A DNA stretch of 55,102 bases from Blautia sp. (lineage in GTDB: Bacteria; Bacillota; Clostridia; Lachnospirales; Lachnospiraceae). Made by a program: the position numbers and the translations under genes. The first letter of the stretch is position 1. Each line of letters opens with the position of its first letter. Below are positions 1 through 8,682 of the stretch, piece by piece. The DNA lies in assembly GCA_017515325.1 (NCBI GenBank), contig JAFWGA010000027.1, positions 1 through 55,102 of the forward strand, read 5' to 3'. A model generated the notes under the pieces. That model searched no databases, was not told the DNA's origin, and saw only the letters and a program-made list of their open reading frames with translations.

Positions 1-47
1 ATATTTTATCATGATTGCGACTATCAAAACAGAGTTATGGCATGTAA

Positions 48-96
48 AAACGGCATCGCCCTACATTAGGCCAATGCCGTTTATTGTTTAATCTTT
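48..96 (+). terminator. Terminator-like hairpin near window start
   Basis: Arms AAACGGCATcGCC (48-60) and GGCcAATGCCGTTT (69-82) pair around a short loop and are followed by a T-rich tract. It would end a gene lying before the window. It lies inside or just before the winged-helix remnant, which supports the view that this stretch is rearranged. Confidence 0.5.
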
Positions 97-248
97 TGTA
101 TAATTTGATGGTAGATGGTCGTACTTGCTATCAGATACTTTCATTGAGAACTATTAAGAGAAACATGACTGCTCTACAGGAAAGGGGTGCCATAGTACGA
201 ATCGGTTCAAATAAGGCTGGGTACTGGAAAGTGATCAGTGAGAGTTAA
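93..248 (+). pseudogene. Remnant of a winged-helix C-terminus (AlbA_2/Fic-associated type)
   Basis: The open frame ending at the TAA at 246-248 encodes a short stretch with LSLRTIKRNMTALQERG followed by AIVRIGSNKAGYWKVI. This is the typical last helix-turn-helix and wing of the DNA-binding tail found at the end of AlbA_2-type ATP-binding proteins and some Fic proteins (helix-turn-helix, then a RxGSxKxGYW wing). No start codon with a ribosome binding site and no body of the protein is present; an in-frame stop lies at 45-47. The assignment is from family memory, so it may be the end of a gene that begins outside the window and has been disrupted here. Confidence 0.45.
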
Positions 249-438
249 GCTATGGCTGAATTTATGTTTTGATCCTGCATCTTCCTGAGTACCATGCCTC
301 CGCGTATCCCTCGTGGTGACAGATTCAGGATTCCCATTTCATTGCGGACGAAGGTATGGCAGAACCGCCTCTTTCGTCAATTTGTATAAGCTCTCCCTGC
401 AGGCAATCGGGATAATTGACAAAATTCACATAAAACAG
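249..438. other. Non-coding stretch before hpf, nothing recognised
   Basis: Short open frames occur on both strands but none has a ribosome binding site or a recognisable domain. No repeat or hairpin stands out. It may be further gene debris continuous with the remnant upstream. Confidence 0.3.
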
Positions 439-467
439 GTGACAAACCCCACCCACTATGCTATAAT
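439..467 (+). promoter_or_regulatory. Sigma-A promoter of hpf
   Basis: GTGACA (439-444), a 17-base spacer and a perfect TATAAT (462-467) lie 36 bases before the hpf start codon. Confidence 0.7.
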
Positions 468-502
468 AAAGTCCTCAAATCTATTGCAAAGGGGATGAAC
501 GT

Positions 503-1030
503 ATGAAGTTTATTATCAGCGGTAAAAATCTCTCAGTCAGCGATGAGCTGCGTGCGGCGATTGAGGGAAAGCTCGGCAAGCTGGAAAGATATTTCAGGCC
601 TGAGACAGAAGTGATCGTCACTCTGAGCGTGGAGAAAGAGAGGCAGAAGATCGAAGTCACCATTCCTGTAAAGGGCGGCATCATCCGCTCCGAGCAGGAG
701 AGCAATGATATGTACGTTTCCATTGACCTGGTTGAGGAGGTCATTGAGCGTCAGCTGCGCCGCTACAAGACCAAGATCGTTGACAGGAAACAGTCTCCCG
801 GTTCCTTCCAGCCGGAGTATCTTGAGAAATCCTACGACGAAGAAGAAGAGATCCGGATCATCCGTTCCAAAAAGTTTGACATCAAGCCTATGTATGCGGA
901 GGATGCCTGCCTGGAGATGGAGCTTCTTGGACACAGCTTCTATGTCTTTATCAATGCAGAGACAGACCAGGTAAATGTTGTCTACAAGAGAAAAGGGAAT
1001 ACCTACGGTTTGATCGAGCCGGATGTGTGA
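503..1030 (+). CDS. hpf: Ribosome hibernation promoting factor, long form
   Basis: 175 residues, the length expected of long HPF of Bacillota. Residues 1-100 form the RaiA/YfiA ribosome-binding domain (opening MKFIISGKNLSVSDELRAAI), followed by an acidic linker with EEEE near residue 115. The C-terminal dimerisation domain runs from about residue 120 (RSKKFDIKPMYAEDACLEME) and ends LLGHSFYVFINAETDQVNVV plus a short tail. Long HPF dimerises 70S ribosomes into inactive 100S particles in slow growth. Start chosen at 503 with an AAGGGGA site upstream. It has its own promoter and is followed after 51 bases by the AIM24 gene, which may be co-transcribed. Confidence 0.95.
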   Translation: MKFIISGKNLSVSDELRAAIEGKLGKLERYFRPETEVIVTLSVEKERQKIEVTIPVKGGIIRSEQESNDMYVSIDLVEEVIERQLRRYKTKIVDRKQSPGSFQPEYLEKSYDEEEEIRIIRSKKFDIKPMYAEDACLEMELLGHSFYVFINAETDQVNVVYKRKGNTYGLIEPDV

Positions 1031-1081
1031 TGATTGAGACAGGTCAGGAACTCAGACTGATAGGACAGAGGAGGAGAATAC

Positions 1082-1759
1082 ATGCAATATGAGATCAAAG
1101 GCACCACATATCCCGTTGCCATTTTGAGGCTGTCCAGGGGAGAAAGCATCATTACAGAGGGCGGTTCCATGGTATGGATGTCCCCCAATATGAAGATGGA
1201 GACCTCCGGAGGCGGATTGGGAAAGATGTTTGGGAGGGTTCTCTCCGGGGAAAGCCTTTTTCAGAATATTTATACCGCGGAAGGCGGCGACGGATTGATC
1301 GCCTGTGCCTCCAGCTTTCCCGGAGAACTCAGAGTGTTCCAGATCAGTCCGGGCAACTCCATGGTTCTGCAGAAAACAGCCTTTCTTTGCGCGGAAAGAG
1401 GAGTGGAGCTTTCCACCTTCTTTCAGAAGAAGCTGGGATCGGCCTTTTTCGGAGGGGAAGGCTTTATCATGCAGAAGGTCTCCGGCAGCGGATTGTGCTT
1501 TGCGGAATTTGACGGAGACATTGTAGAATACACCCTGGGGCCAGGAGAGCGGATCGTGGTAGATACAGGAAATCTCGCTGCTATGACAGAATCATGCTCT
1601 CTGGACATTCAGAAGGTTCCGGGAGTAAAGAATGCGCTCTTCGGCGGAGAAGGGCTGTTCAATACGATCGTGACAGGACCGGGCAGAGTATGGCTTCAGA
1701 CCATGTCCATCTCTTCCTTCGCTGGATTACTGTCAGGATATCTTCCCCAGAAAAACTGA
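1082..1759 (+). CDS. AIM24 / TIGR00266 family protein
   Basis: 225 residues with the beta-rich pattern of the AIM24 family: GGSMVWMSPNMKMET near residue 28, repeated Gly-rich turns such as FFGGEGFIMQKVSG and ALFGGEGLFNTIVTGPG, and the closing LQTMSISSFAGLL. The family adopts a TRAP-like beta fold and is widespread in bacteria, with no settled function; the eukaryotic relative is mitochondrial. No signal peptide or membrane segment is visible. A strong AGGAGGAG site precedes the ATG. Probably in one transcript with hpf, ended by the terminator at 1857-1904. Confidence 0.85.
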   Translation: MQYEIKGTTYPVAILRLSRGESIITEGGSMVWMSPNMKMETSGGGLGKMFGRVLSGESLFQNIYTAEGGDGLIACASSFPGELRVFQISPGNSMVLQKTAFLCAERGVELSTFFQKKLGSAFFGGEGFIMQKVSGSGLCFAEFDGDIVEYTLGPGERIVVDTGNLAAMTESCSLDIQKVPGVKNALFGGEGLFNTIVTGPGRVWLQTMSISSFAGLLSGYLPQKN

Positions 1760-1856
1760 ATAAGGTAGAGGGAAGCGCAGCCGACTCTCTACCCCTTCCC
1801 CGAGCCTCGTTCCGACGATAGTCGGAAAAATTCACTACGCGGCTCTGGGATAGTAG

Positions 1857-1904
1857 AAAAGCGGCACAGCAGCCTGAAAATACAGGCGGCTGTGCCGCTT
1901 TTTA
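1857..1904. terminator. Intrinsic terminator between convergent genes
   Basis: AAAAGCGGCACAGC pairs with GCTGTGCCGCTTTTT around a short loop. It ends the hpf-AIM24 transcript; the A tract on the left arm lets it also serve the minus-strand transporter gene. Between 1760 and 1830 there are two further small hairpins (TTCCGACgataGTCGGAA is the clearest) that I cannot assign. Confidence 0.8.
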
Positions 1905-1913
1905 TGCCAATTT

Positions 1914-2423
1914 TTATCTTTTTTTCTCGCCCTCTACATGAACCCGCCTGGACACCTCCTGGGTAAGATAGCCGATCAGAAGGCCGGTGATGATTCCTGT
2001 CACGATGAGGATGGGAAAAAGCCGCAGAATATGGGGGTTCTGGACAATGAGGGCATCTGCGATAAGCTGGCCGATGTTGTGGGCAACGCCGCCGGCTACA
2101 CTGATCCCGATGAGGGAGAGATCGGTGTACCTCAGGAGGGCAGCCATGACCAGAAGACTCAGGGCAGCGCCGGCAAAGGCCCAGATCATGGCAGAAAAGG
2201 TCCCGAAAATTGTGTTTACCACGATGATACGGACACAGGACACCAGGGCGGCGTCCTTCAGAGAATATTTATTGAGGATAAAAAGGACGGCGAGATTGGC
2301 AAGCCCCAGCTTGATAAAAGGATTGCTGGGCACGATGGGAAAGAGGTGCTCCACATAACCGAAAATAATAGCCACCGAGGTAAACATAGCCAGGAAGGCA
2401 AGATGCTGCGTAGAAGATTTCAT
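1914..2423 (-). CDS. Gx transporter / Hpre_diP_synt_I family membrane protein
   Basis: 169 residues from the ATG at 2423, chosen over an upstream ATG at 2459 because AAAGGAG lies at the right distance before it. The protein is almost entirely hydrophobic with five or six membrane segments. It opens with FLAMFTSVAIIFGYVEHLFP and carries the conserved PSNPFIKLGLANLAVL and GVAHNIGQLIADALI stretches of the family historically annotated as heptaprenyl diphosphate synthase component I and now called Gx transporter, an ECF-S-like integral membrane family. Substrate unknown. In Bacillota it is often near an ApbE/FMN-binding or RnfG-type gene; none is adjacent here. It is divergent from secA with its own promoter. 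Confidence 0.85.
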   Translation of the reverse strand: MKSSTQHLAFLAMFTSVAIIFGYVEHLFPIVPSNPFIKLGLANLAVLFILNKYSLKDAALVSCVRIIVVNTIFGTFSAMIWAFAGAALSLLVMAALLRYTDLSLIGISVAGGVAHNIGQLIADALIVQNPHILRLFPILIVTGIITGLLIGYLTQEVSRRVHVEGEKKR

Positions 2424-2477
2424 AAAGCGGTACTCCTTTTTCCAGCAGGTGATGAGCACAAAGAGGACATTTTGTTT

Positions 2478-2506
2478 ACTTTAATATATTCAGGAGGGTT
2501 TGTCAA
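2478..2506 (-). promoter_or_regulatory. Sigma-A promoter of the Gx transporter
   Basis: On the minus strand TTGACA (complement of 2501-2506), 17 bases, TAAAGT (complement of 2478-2483). Confidence 0.65.
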
Positions 2507-2515
2507 ATGCTCCCC

Positions 2516-2544
2516 TTGCACCTTGTCAGGGAAAGTGCTACAAT
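2516..2544 (+). promoter_or_regulatory. Sigma-A promoter of secA
   Basis: TTGCAC (2516-2521), 17 bases, TACAAT (2539-2544). It is divergent from the transporter promoter just to its left. Confidence 0.65.
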
Positions 2545-2581
2545 AAATTTCATATCATGAACACAGGAGTTAAATTAACGT

Positions 2582-5167
2582 ATGAGCATTTTTACGAAAA
2601 TATTTGGAACCCATTCAGAAAGAGAGGTCAAACGCCTGTGGCCTACAGTTGAGAAAATCCTGGCGCTGGACACCGAGATGCAGAAGCTCTCAGATGAAGA
2701 GCTCAGAGACAGGACCCGCCAGTTCAAAAAAAGGCTGGAAGAGGGAGAAACTCTCGACGATCTGTTGGTGGATGCCTTTGCCACTGTCAGGGAAGCAGCG
2801 GTACGAGTCCTGGGGCTCAAGCATTACCCGGTTCAGCTGGTCGGCGGCATCATTCTCCATCAAGGCCGTATTGCCGAGATGAAAACCGGTGAAGGCAAGA
2901 CCCTGGTGGCAACCCTTCCGTCTTATCTGAATGCCCTTGAGGGGCGGGGAGTGCATATCGTCACTGTCAACGATTACCTGGCCAAGCGTGACGCCGAGTG
3001 GATGGGGAAGGTCCATGAGTTTCTGGGCCTGACCGTTGGCTGCGTCCTCAACGAGATGAAGGCGGATGAACGCCGTGCGGCTTATAACTGTGATATTACC
3101 TATGTCACCAATAACGAAGACGGCTTTGACTACCTCCGCGACAACATGGTCATCTACAAGGAACAGCTGGTTCAGAGAGAACTTCATTACTGCATCATAG
3201 ATGAGGTAGACTCTGTCCTGATTGATGAAGCCAGAACCCCTCTGATCATTTCCGGACAGAGCGGGAAATCGACGAAGCTCTATGAGGTCTGCGATATCCT
3301 GGCTCAACAGCTGCAAAGAGGCGAGGCCAGCCATGAGATGACGAAGATGGCCGCTATTATGGGCGAGGAGGTTGTCGAAACCGGTGACTTCATTGTCAAC
3401 GAGAAGGACAAGATCGTTAACCTGACAGAGCAGGGTGTAAAGAAGGTTGAGAAATTCTTCAGCATCCAGAATCTTTCCGATCCGGAAAATCTGGAGATTC
3501 AGCACAATATCATCCTGGCTCTCAGAGCCCACAATCTCATGCACCGGGATCAGGATTATGTCGTAAAGGACGATGAGGTCCTGATCGTAGATGAGTTTAC
3601 CGGACGTATCATGCCGGGCCGCCGCTATTCCGATGGCCTGCATCAGGCCATCGAGGCCAAGGAGCATGTCAAGGTAAAGAGGGAAAGCAAGACCCTGGCC
3701 ACCATCACCTTCCAGAACTTCTTCAATAAGTACCACAAAAAGGGCGGTATGACCGGTACTGCACTGACAGAAGAAAAGGAGTTCCGGGATATCTATTCCA
3801 TGGATGTTGTGGAGATCCCGACCAATGTCCCGGTACAGCGCCGGGATCTGGACGATGCCGTCTACATGACCAAGAAGGAAAAGTTTGCGGCTGTGGTGCG
3901 GGCCGTCAAGGAAGCCCACGAAAAACACCAGCCCGTACTTGTCGGTACCATCACCATAGAGACCTCTGAGCTGATCAGCCGGATGCTCAAGCGGGAGGGG
4001 ATTCCCCATAACGTATTGAACGCCAAGTTCCATGAACTGGAGGCGGAGATCGTCGCCCAGGCCGGTCAGGCGGACGCGGTTACGATCGCGACAAACATGG
4101 CAGGTCGTGGTACGGACATTCAGCTGGACGAGGTGGCCAGAAACGCAGGCGGACTGAAGATTGTCGGAACAGAGCGCCATGAATCCCGCCGTATAGACAA
4201 TCAGCTCCGCGGCCGTTCCGGCCGTCAGGGTGACCCGGGTGAGTCCCGGTTCTACATCTCCCTGGAGGATGATCTGATGCGTCTGTTCGGGTCGGAACGT
4301 CTGATGAAGGTCTTTACTTCCCTCGGCGTCGAAGAGAACGAACAGATCGAGCATAAGATGCTGTCCAAGGCAATCCAGCGGGCCCAGGAAAAAATCGAGT
4401 TCAACAACTTCAGCATCCGTAAAAATCTTCTGGATTATGACGCTGTCAACAACGAACAGCGTGAGATCATCTACAAGGAGCGCCGGCAGGTTCTGGATGG
4501 GGAAAACATGCGTGACGCTATTATGCGTATGATCCAGGATACCATCGACGGTACCGTTGATATGGTGCTCTCGGACGATGTGGATTATGAGGACTGGGAT
4601 CTGGATGAGCTGAATTCCGTTCTGCGCCCCATCATCCCCATTGCTCCCCTGACCCAGGAAGAGGTCAAGGGAAAGAGGAAGAACGACGTCAAGCAGTATC
4701 TGAAGGACGAGGCCGTCCGTCTGTATGAGCAGAAGGAAGCTGAATTCCCCGAAATCGAGCAGATGCGGGAGCTGGAAAGAGTTGCCCTGCTCAGATCCAT
4801 CGACATGAAGTGGATGGATCATATTGACGATATGGAAATACTGCGTCAGGGCATTGGCCTGGCGGCATACGGCCAGAGAGATCCGGTCGTAGAATATAAG
4901 ATGAGTGCTTTCGACATGTTCAACGCCATGACCACTTCGATCCAGGAGGATACCCTGAGGATGCTGTATCATGTCCGGATCGAGCAGAAGGCGGAACGTG
5001 AGCAGGTCGCAAAAGTCACCGGAACCAATAAGGACAATACCCTGGCCAAAAAACCGGTTCAGAAGAAACAGGCCAAGATTTATCCCAACGATCCTTGCCC
5101 CTGCGGCAGTGGAAAGAAGTATAAGCAGTGCCATGGCCGCCCCGGCGCCCCGGCTCTGGATAAATAA
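2582..5167 (+). CDS. secA: Preprotein translocase ATPase SecA
   Basis: 861 residues, full length. Walker A MKTGEGKT is near residue 100, the DEVDS Walker B near 207, the preprotein cross-linking domain in the 220-370 region, NBD2 motifs [11 protein letters not shown] and [17 protein letters not shown] near 500-560, and a C-terminal SEC-C zinc finger [15 protein letters not shown]. SecA drives post-translational export through SecYEG. The prfB gene that often follows secA in Bacillota is absent; a DUF308 gene follows after 14 bases. A long open frame on the opposite strand through this gene is a codon-bias shadow. Confidence 0.98.
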   Translation: MSIFTKIFGTHSEREVKRLWPTVEKILALDTEMQKLSDEELRDRTRQFKKRLEEGETLDDLLVDAFATVREAAVRVLGLKHYPVQLVGGIILHQGRIAEMKTGEGKTLVATLPSYLNALEGRGVHIVTVNDYLAKRDAEWMGKVHEFLGLTVGCVLNEMKADERRAAYNCDITYVTNNEDGFDYLRDNMVIYKEQLVQRELHYCIIDEVDSVLIDEARTPLIISGQSGKSTKLYEVCDILAQQLQRGEASHEMTKMAAIMGEEVVETGDFIVNEKDKIVNLTEQGVKKVEKFFSIQNLSDPENLEIQHNIILALRAHNLMHRDQDYVVKDDEVLIVDEFTGRIMPGRRYSDGLHQAIEAKEHVKVKRESKTLATITFQNFFNKYHKKGGMTGTALTEEKEFRDIYSMDVVEIPTNVPVQRRDLDDAVYMTKKEKFAAVVRAVKEAHEKHQPVLVGTITIETSELISRMLKREGIPHNVLNAKFHELEAEIVAQAGQADAVTIATNMAGRGTDIQLDEVARNAGGLKIVGTERHESRRIDNQLRGRSGRQGDPGESRFYISLEDDLMRLFGSERLMKVFTSLGVEENEQIEHKMLSKAIQRAQEKIEFNNFSIRKNLLDYDAVNNEQREIIYKERRQVLDGENMRDAIMRMIQDTIDGTVDMVLSDDVDYEDWDLDELNSVLRPIIPIAPLTQEEVKGKRKNDVKQYLKDEAVRLYEQKEAEFPEIEQMRELERVALLRSIDMKWMDHIDDMEILRQGIGLAAYGQRDPVVEYKMSAFDMFNAMTTSIQEDTLRMLYHVRIEQKAEREQVAKVTGTNKDNTLAKKPVQKKQAKIYPNDPCPCGSGKKYKQCHGRPGAPALDK

Positions 5168-5181
5168 TCGGAGGAAAAAAG

Positions 5182-6165
5182 ATGAAGGCAAAATTAGAAA
5201 AGCTTTTCAAAGGTCAACTGCCGGTCGCACTGGTATTTATCTTATTAGGCCTGTGTCTGATCAGTATGCCGGCCGGTACACTGAACATTTTGTATAAGAT
5301 CGTATTTGGCCTTGCTCTTGTTCTGGCAGGAGGAAGCCACATGTACGCCTATCTTGCGGGAAAGAGCCAGTATAGCCTGCTGGATCTCTTCTCGGGAGTA
5401 ACCACCATTATCATGGGGCTCTTTCTCTTTACCAATCCTCAGATCGTGATCATGATGCTGCCCTGGATGCTGGCAGGCTTTGTCATCGGTGACTGTGTCT
5501 GGATTGTCCGGGACGCTCTGAAAAAGAGAAAAGCCAAAGCCGGCAGCTTCTGGCAGGTCATGCTGGCTGTTGTTGCCATAAGTGTTGTTCTTTCCATTAT
5601 TCTTGCGGTCAATCCCTTCCGCACCGTCCGTTCCATGCTGTCCTATGCCGGCTGGGTTCTCTTCCTGAAGGGGATGGCAGATGTCGCGATCCATTTTCTC
5701 AAGGATAAGGGCAAGGGAAGGGTTAAGGACGCAGGCATTCACACGTCCCAGAGCTATTCCGTGGTTCCCAGCCGCCCAGGCAAACCGGTAGTATCCTCTC
5801 GTGGCCGAGCGGCCAGGGCAGCACAGACGGCTCAGCCCCGTCCTGCTCAGCCTCAGGCCTCCGCGGGACCGGTGCCCTCCATGGAGGATATCCCGGCAGA
5901 GGAAATGCCGGTGGTAGAGCCCTATGATCAGGACAACATCGATGAGGCATCCTACCAGGAAGCTGCATACACGCAGGATGCGGAGACAGAGCCTCAGGAG
6001 GCTGTCGCATATGAAGACGACGGATTCTCGCAGGAAGAAGAATATGTCGGCGGGGAGGACACGCCGGATGAAATCGTGATCGAGGATATTCCGGCAGATG
6101 ACTTCCAGGAAGATGATTTCCAGGAAGACGACCAGAACGACCAGACCTCGGACTGGGAAGAATAA
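5182..6165 (+). CDS. DUF308 (HdeD-like) membrane protein with acidic tail
   Basis: 327 residues. Residues 1-170 hold six predicted membrane segments in three pairs, the pattern of DUF308/HdeD proteins (LPVALVFILLGLCLISMPAG, then VTTIIMGLFLFTNPQIVIMM). From about residue 190 the chain is a soluble tail, first Ala/Pro/Gln-rich and then strongly acidic, with a tandem DDFQEDDFQEDD near the end. Function unknown; related proteins are linked to acid or envelope stress. It sits 14 bases after secA behind CGGAGGAAA and is probably co-transcribed. A second, tail-less DUF308 protein is encoded at 39136-39693. Confidence 0.85.
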   Translation: MKAKLEKLFKGQLPVALVFILLGLCLISMPAGTLNILYKIVFGLALVLAGGSHMYAYLAGKSQYSLLDLFSGVTTIIMGLFLFTNPQIVIMMLPWMLAGFVIGDCVWIVRDALKKRKAKAGSFWQVMLAVVAISVVLSIILAVNPFRTVRSMLSYAGWVLFLKGMADVAIHFLKDKGKGRVKDAGIHTSQSYSVVPSRPGKPVVSSRGRAARAAQTAQPRPAQPQASAGPVPSMEDIPAEEMPVVEPYDQDNIDEASYQEAAYTQDAETEPQEAVAYEDDGFSQEEEYVGGEDTPDEIVIEDIPADDFQEDDFQEDDQNDQTSDWEE

Positions 6166-6167
6166 CT

Positions 6168-6944
6168 ATGGCCAATCCCATGCTATGTCTATTTACGAAG
6201 ACCTATCAGGAACAAAGCTTCTGTGCCGGGCGGCACTTCACAAGACTGGATCTGACAGGCCTTTCCGGAACAAACTGTTACTGTGACGATGAGGCGGCGC
6301 TCGAGATCGGGCGCCGTCTTTGCCGTTTTCCACTTGCCTCGGTTCATTTTCTCGATTCCGGTAATTACCATTATATGACAGACCTTTGGCTCCGCCGCGT
6401 GGAATGCCCTTTCCGCCTGTTGGTGTTTGACAACCATACGGATATGCAGCCTCCGGCGTTTGGGGATATCCTATCCTGTGGGAGCTGGCTGTATCATACC
6501 CTCAGAAACAATCCTTGCCTAAAGGAGGTTTACCTTGTGGGACCGGATGAAGAGTCCTATGCCCAGACAGACCAAAAACTGCGGGATAAAGTGGCCTTTC
6601 TGAGCCGGGAACGGCTAAAAGTACGGCAGGAAGAAGCACAGGAATGGGTCTCAGGGATTCCTGCCGATCTTCCCTTGTACATTTCCATCGATAAGGATAT
6701 CCTCTGCCCGGAAGAAGCCTGCACCGGATGGAGCCAGGGCGACATGACACTGGACAGATTGTGCCGCCTGCTTGACAGGCTGGTGGAAAGCATCAAAAGA
6801 CACAAAGGAAGTCTTTTGGGTGTTGATATCTGTGGAGAAGCACCCATCGACACACCGGATGTCCATGGAGTCAATGACAGGGCAAATTCCCGTCTGCTGG
6901 CACTGTTTACCCCCTGTTTCCAGGAGAAAGAAAATGAAAAGTGA
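6168..6944 (+). CDS. Arginase-fold (ureohydrolase-like) protein
   Basis: 258 residues. Binuclear manganese-site motifs are recognisable in order: His in DSGNYHYMTD near residue 68, DNHTDMQ near 90 (the DxHxD motif), SIDKDIL near 168 (SxDxD) and GVDICGEAP near 220. All ligand positions appear present, but the wording differs from arginase, agmatinase and formiminoglutamase, so the substrate is unknown. It starts two bases after the DUF308 stop with GGGAAG as ribosome binding site, and its own end overlaps the next gene by 11 bases, so translation is probably coupled. Confidence 0.75.
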   Translation: MANPMLCLFTKTYQEQSFCAGRHFTRLDLTGLSGTNCYCDDEAALEIGRRLCRFPLASVHFLDSGNYHYMTDLWLRRVECPFRLLVFDNHTDMQPPAFGDILSCGSWLYHTLRNNPCLKEVYLVGPDEESYAQTDQKLRDKVAFLSRERLKVRQEEAQEWVSGIPADLPLYISIDKDILCPEEACTGWSQGDMTLDRLCRLLDRLVESIKRHKGSLLGVDICGEAPIDTPDVHGVNDRANSRLLALFTPCFQEKENEK

Positions 6945-7707
6945 ATTATGGCATATCGGTCCGCTGACAATCTACGGATATGGTTTTATGATCGGCCTGG
7001 GAATCCTTTCGGCCTGGGTGCTTACCAGTCTGCGCGCAAGGAAAAGGCAATTGGACCCTGACAGGGTTTTCTCCATGGTAGCCTGGGCAGCGATAGGAGG
7101 TCTTGGAGGCGCGAAGCTTTTGTTTCTGGTTCTGGAATTCAGAGAACTCCTGACAGATCCTGTCTACTTTATCCACAGCCTGGGCGATGGTTTTGTCGTG
7201 TATGGCGGTATTATCGGCGGAATCCTGGCAATCTGGCTATACTGTCGGAAAAAAAGGGAATCCTTTCTGTACTGGTTTGATTTTCTCATTCCCCAGGTGG
7301 CTTTGGGACAGGCATTTGGCAGGCTGGGGTGTCTGCTCTCCGGTTGCTGTTACGGCAGAGTGACTTCCCATTTTCCTTATCTGGTCTTCTCGGAATCGGT
7401 TTATGCACCGAATCATGTCATGCTTATCCCGACACAGGTCTATTCCAGCATCCTGAATTTTGCCAACTGTCTGTTTCTGCTTGCCCTGTCCCGGCACACG
7501 AAGAAAGACGGACAGGTGGGGGCGGCTTATCTGATCTGCTACAGTGGAGGCCGCTTTATCCTTGAATTTTTTCGTGGGGATACAGAACGTGGATATATCG
7601 GCCTTTTGAGTACCTCTCAGTTTATTGCTGTTTTCACCTTTCTGGCTGGAATTCTTCTCCTGGTGTGGACCTGTGCCTTCGTCACTGTCCGGTCACATAG
7701 TCGGTAG
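6934..7707 (+). CDS. lgt: Prolipoprotein diacylglyceryl transferase family, divergent subgroup
   Basis: 257 residues from the ATG at 6934 (AGGAGAAAG upstream). The Lgt fold is clear: opening HIGPLTIYGYGFMIGLGIL, seven membrane segments, YGGIIGG at 90-96, GRLGCLLSGCCYGR at 129-142 and GGRFILEFFRGD near the end. Against E. coli Lgt numbering recalled from the literature, His103 is Tyr90 here, Asn146 is Cys133 and Glu151 is Cys138, while Arg143, Arg239 and Glu243 counterparts are kept. This GCxxxGCCYG subgroup occurs in many Clostridia and may be a paralogue with different chemistry beside a canonical Lgt elsewhere. The assignment to the fold is firm, to the lipoprotein reaction less so. Confidence 0.8.
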   Translation: MKSELWHIGPLTIYGYGFMIGLGILSAWVLTSLRARKRQLDPDRVFSMVAWAAIGGLGGAKLLFLVLEFRELLTDPVYFIHSLGDGFVVYGGIIGGILAIWLYCRKKRESFLYWFDFLIPQVALGQAFGRLGCLLSGCCYGRVTSHFPYLVFSESVYAPNHVMLIPTQVYSSILNFANCLFLLALSRHTKKDGQVGAAYLICYSGGRFILEFFRGDTERGYIGLLSTSQFIAVFTFLAGILLLVWTCAFVTVRSHSR

Positions 7708-7774
7708 AAAAAAACTATTTCTTATGTCACCTTTTGGCGTTCTCATGTGTGTTATAAGTAAGGAGAATACGCCA

Positions 7775-8257
7775 ATGGATGAAAAAAGAGATCATGATCT
7801 GGAGCAGGCATTCTCCAGATATTATCAAATGCTATATAAAATATCCGTTATCATGCTGTGTAATGAGCATGATGCCTACGACGCTGTGCAGGAAACATTT
7901 GTACGGTTTTTGGAATTCAAAGGGGAATTCCAGGATGACGAGCATGAAAAGGCATGGTTGATCCGAGTGAATATCAATGTCTGTAAGAATTTTCTTCGCT
8001 TTCATAAACTGCATCCCATGGAGAATTATGAAGACCTCACTCTGAAGTACCATACTGAAGAAGAAGTCGGCCTCATGGACGAGCTCTTTCAACTTTCCGA
8101 GAAGTATAAGGAAGTGTTGATTCTTCATTATATTGAAGGATATACCAATGCCGAGATCGCAGATATCCTGCAGATTTCGGAAAGCGCTGTCAAGAAAAGG
8201 CTTGAGAGAGCCAGGATAGAACTACGCAATCGGTATAATGGAAAGAAAAAGGAATGA
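7775..8257 (+). CDS. ECF-type RNA polymerase sigma factor
   Basis: 160 residues from the ATG at 7775 behind TAAGGAGA. Region 2 is at residues 10-75 (core-binding helix with YDAVQETFVRFLEF, then KAWLIRVNINVCKNFLR). Region 4 is at 105-155 (YKEVLILHYIEGYTNAEIA, then a recognition helix around SESAVKKRLERARIEL). It starts 67 bases after the Lgt-like gene with no clear terminator between. The gene immediately downstream is in the place of an anti-sigma factor but is very short. Confidence 0.9.
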   Translation: MDEKRDHDLEQAFSRYYQMLYKISVIMLCNEHDAYDAVQETFVRFLEFKGEFQDDEHEKAWLIRVNINVCKNFLRFHKLHPMENYEDLTLKYHTEEEVGLMDELFQLSEKYKEVLILHYIEGYTNAEIADILQISESAVKKRLERARIELRNRYNGKKKE

Positions 8258-8262
8258 AAAAA

Positions 8263-8463
8263 ATGAATTTTCATAAAATAGCAGAATTGGCAGGTGATAT
8301 GACAATTTCCGAAGAGGACAGGAATCGGGTGATGGAGAACTGCCGCAGGTATTTCGGCAGTGTGACGGCAGCGTCGGCCGGAGCAGGCTGTACCGTGCCG
8401 GCACCCGGGATAGCGGAGGCCTCTGAATATGAAAAGAAGACAGATGTGATGCATGCGTACTGA
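8263..8463 (+). pseudogene. Truncated anti-sigma-like protein
   Basis: 66 residues from the ATG at 8263, which lies nine bases after AAAGGA; an in-frame ATG at 8254 overlaps the sigma stop and would give 69. The N-terminal helix (FHKIAELAGDMTISEEDRNR) resembles the cytoplasmic sigma-binding start of anti-sigma factors that follow ECF genes, but there is no transmembrane segment and the frame stops 34 bases before a terminator hairpin. Either the gene has lost its membrane and sensor parts by deletion, or it is a small soluble regulator. Identification rests mainly on position. Confidence 0.45.
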
Positions 8464-8497
8464 CGGCAATTTATCCGTGAAAGTTATAAGCAGAGGG

Positions 8498-8550
8498 AAA
8501 GCCATTGCGCTAAGAGGGATGTTCCCTTTTTGTGCAATGGTTTTCTCTTT
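8498..8550 (+). terminator. Intrinsic terminator after the sigma factor unit
   Basis: AAAGCCATTGCGC pairs with GTGCAATGGTTTT and is followed by a T-rich tract. Confidence 0.75.
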
Positions 8551-8560
8551 TAAAAAACAC

Positions 8561-8589
8561 TTGCAAAGAAAAAAACAATATGGTATTAT
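8561..8589 (+). promoter_or_regulatory. Sigma-A promoter of rpsF-ssb-rpsR
   Basis: TTGCAA (8561-8566), 17 bases, TATTAT (8584-8589). A leader of about 90 bases follows. In Bacillota the S6:S18 complex commonly regulates this operon through a leader hairpin; a possible stem is CTCTGACAGGCAGAG at about 8636-8650, but I cannot confirm the binding motif. Confidence 0.65.
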
Positions 8590-8682
8590 ACTTCCTCGTG
8601 ATATATTTTTTTCGTTGATTTAATATATCCTTGCTCTCTGACAGGCAGAGGGCCATCAGACCATAAGGAGGAAACAAAGACC

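Noticed and set aside
313-498. A 61-codon frame before hpf
   Set aside because: It covers the hpf promoter and ribosome binding site, starts with GTG without a site, and has no similarity I recognise.
2690-5191. An 833-codon open frame on the minus strand through secA
   Set aside because: It mirrors secA codon positions, has no ribosome binding site, and its translation has no recognisable domain.
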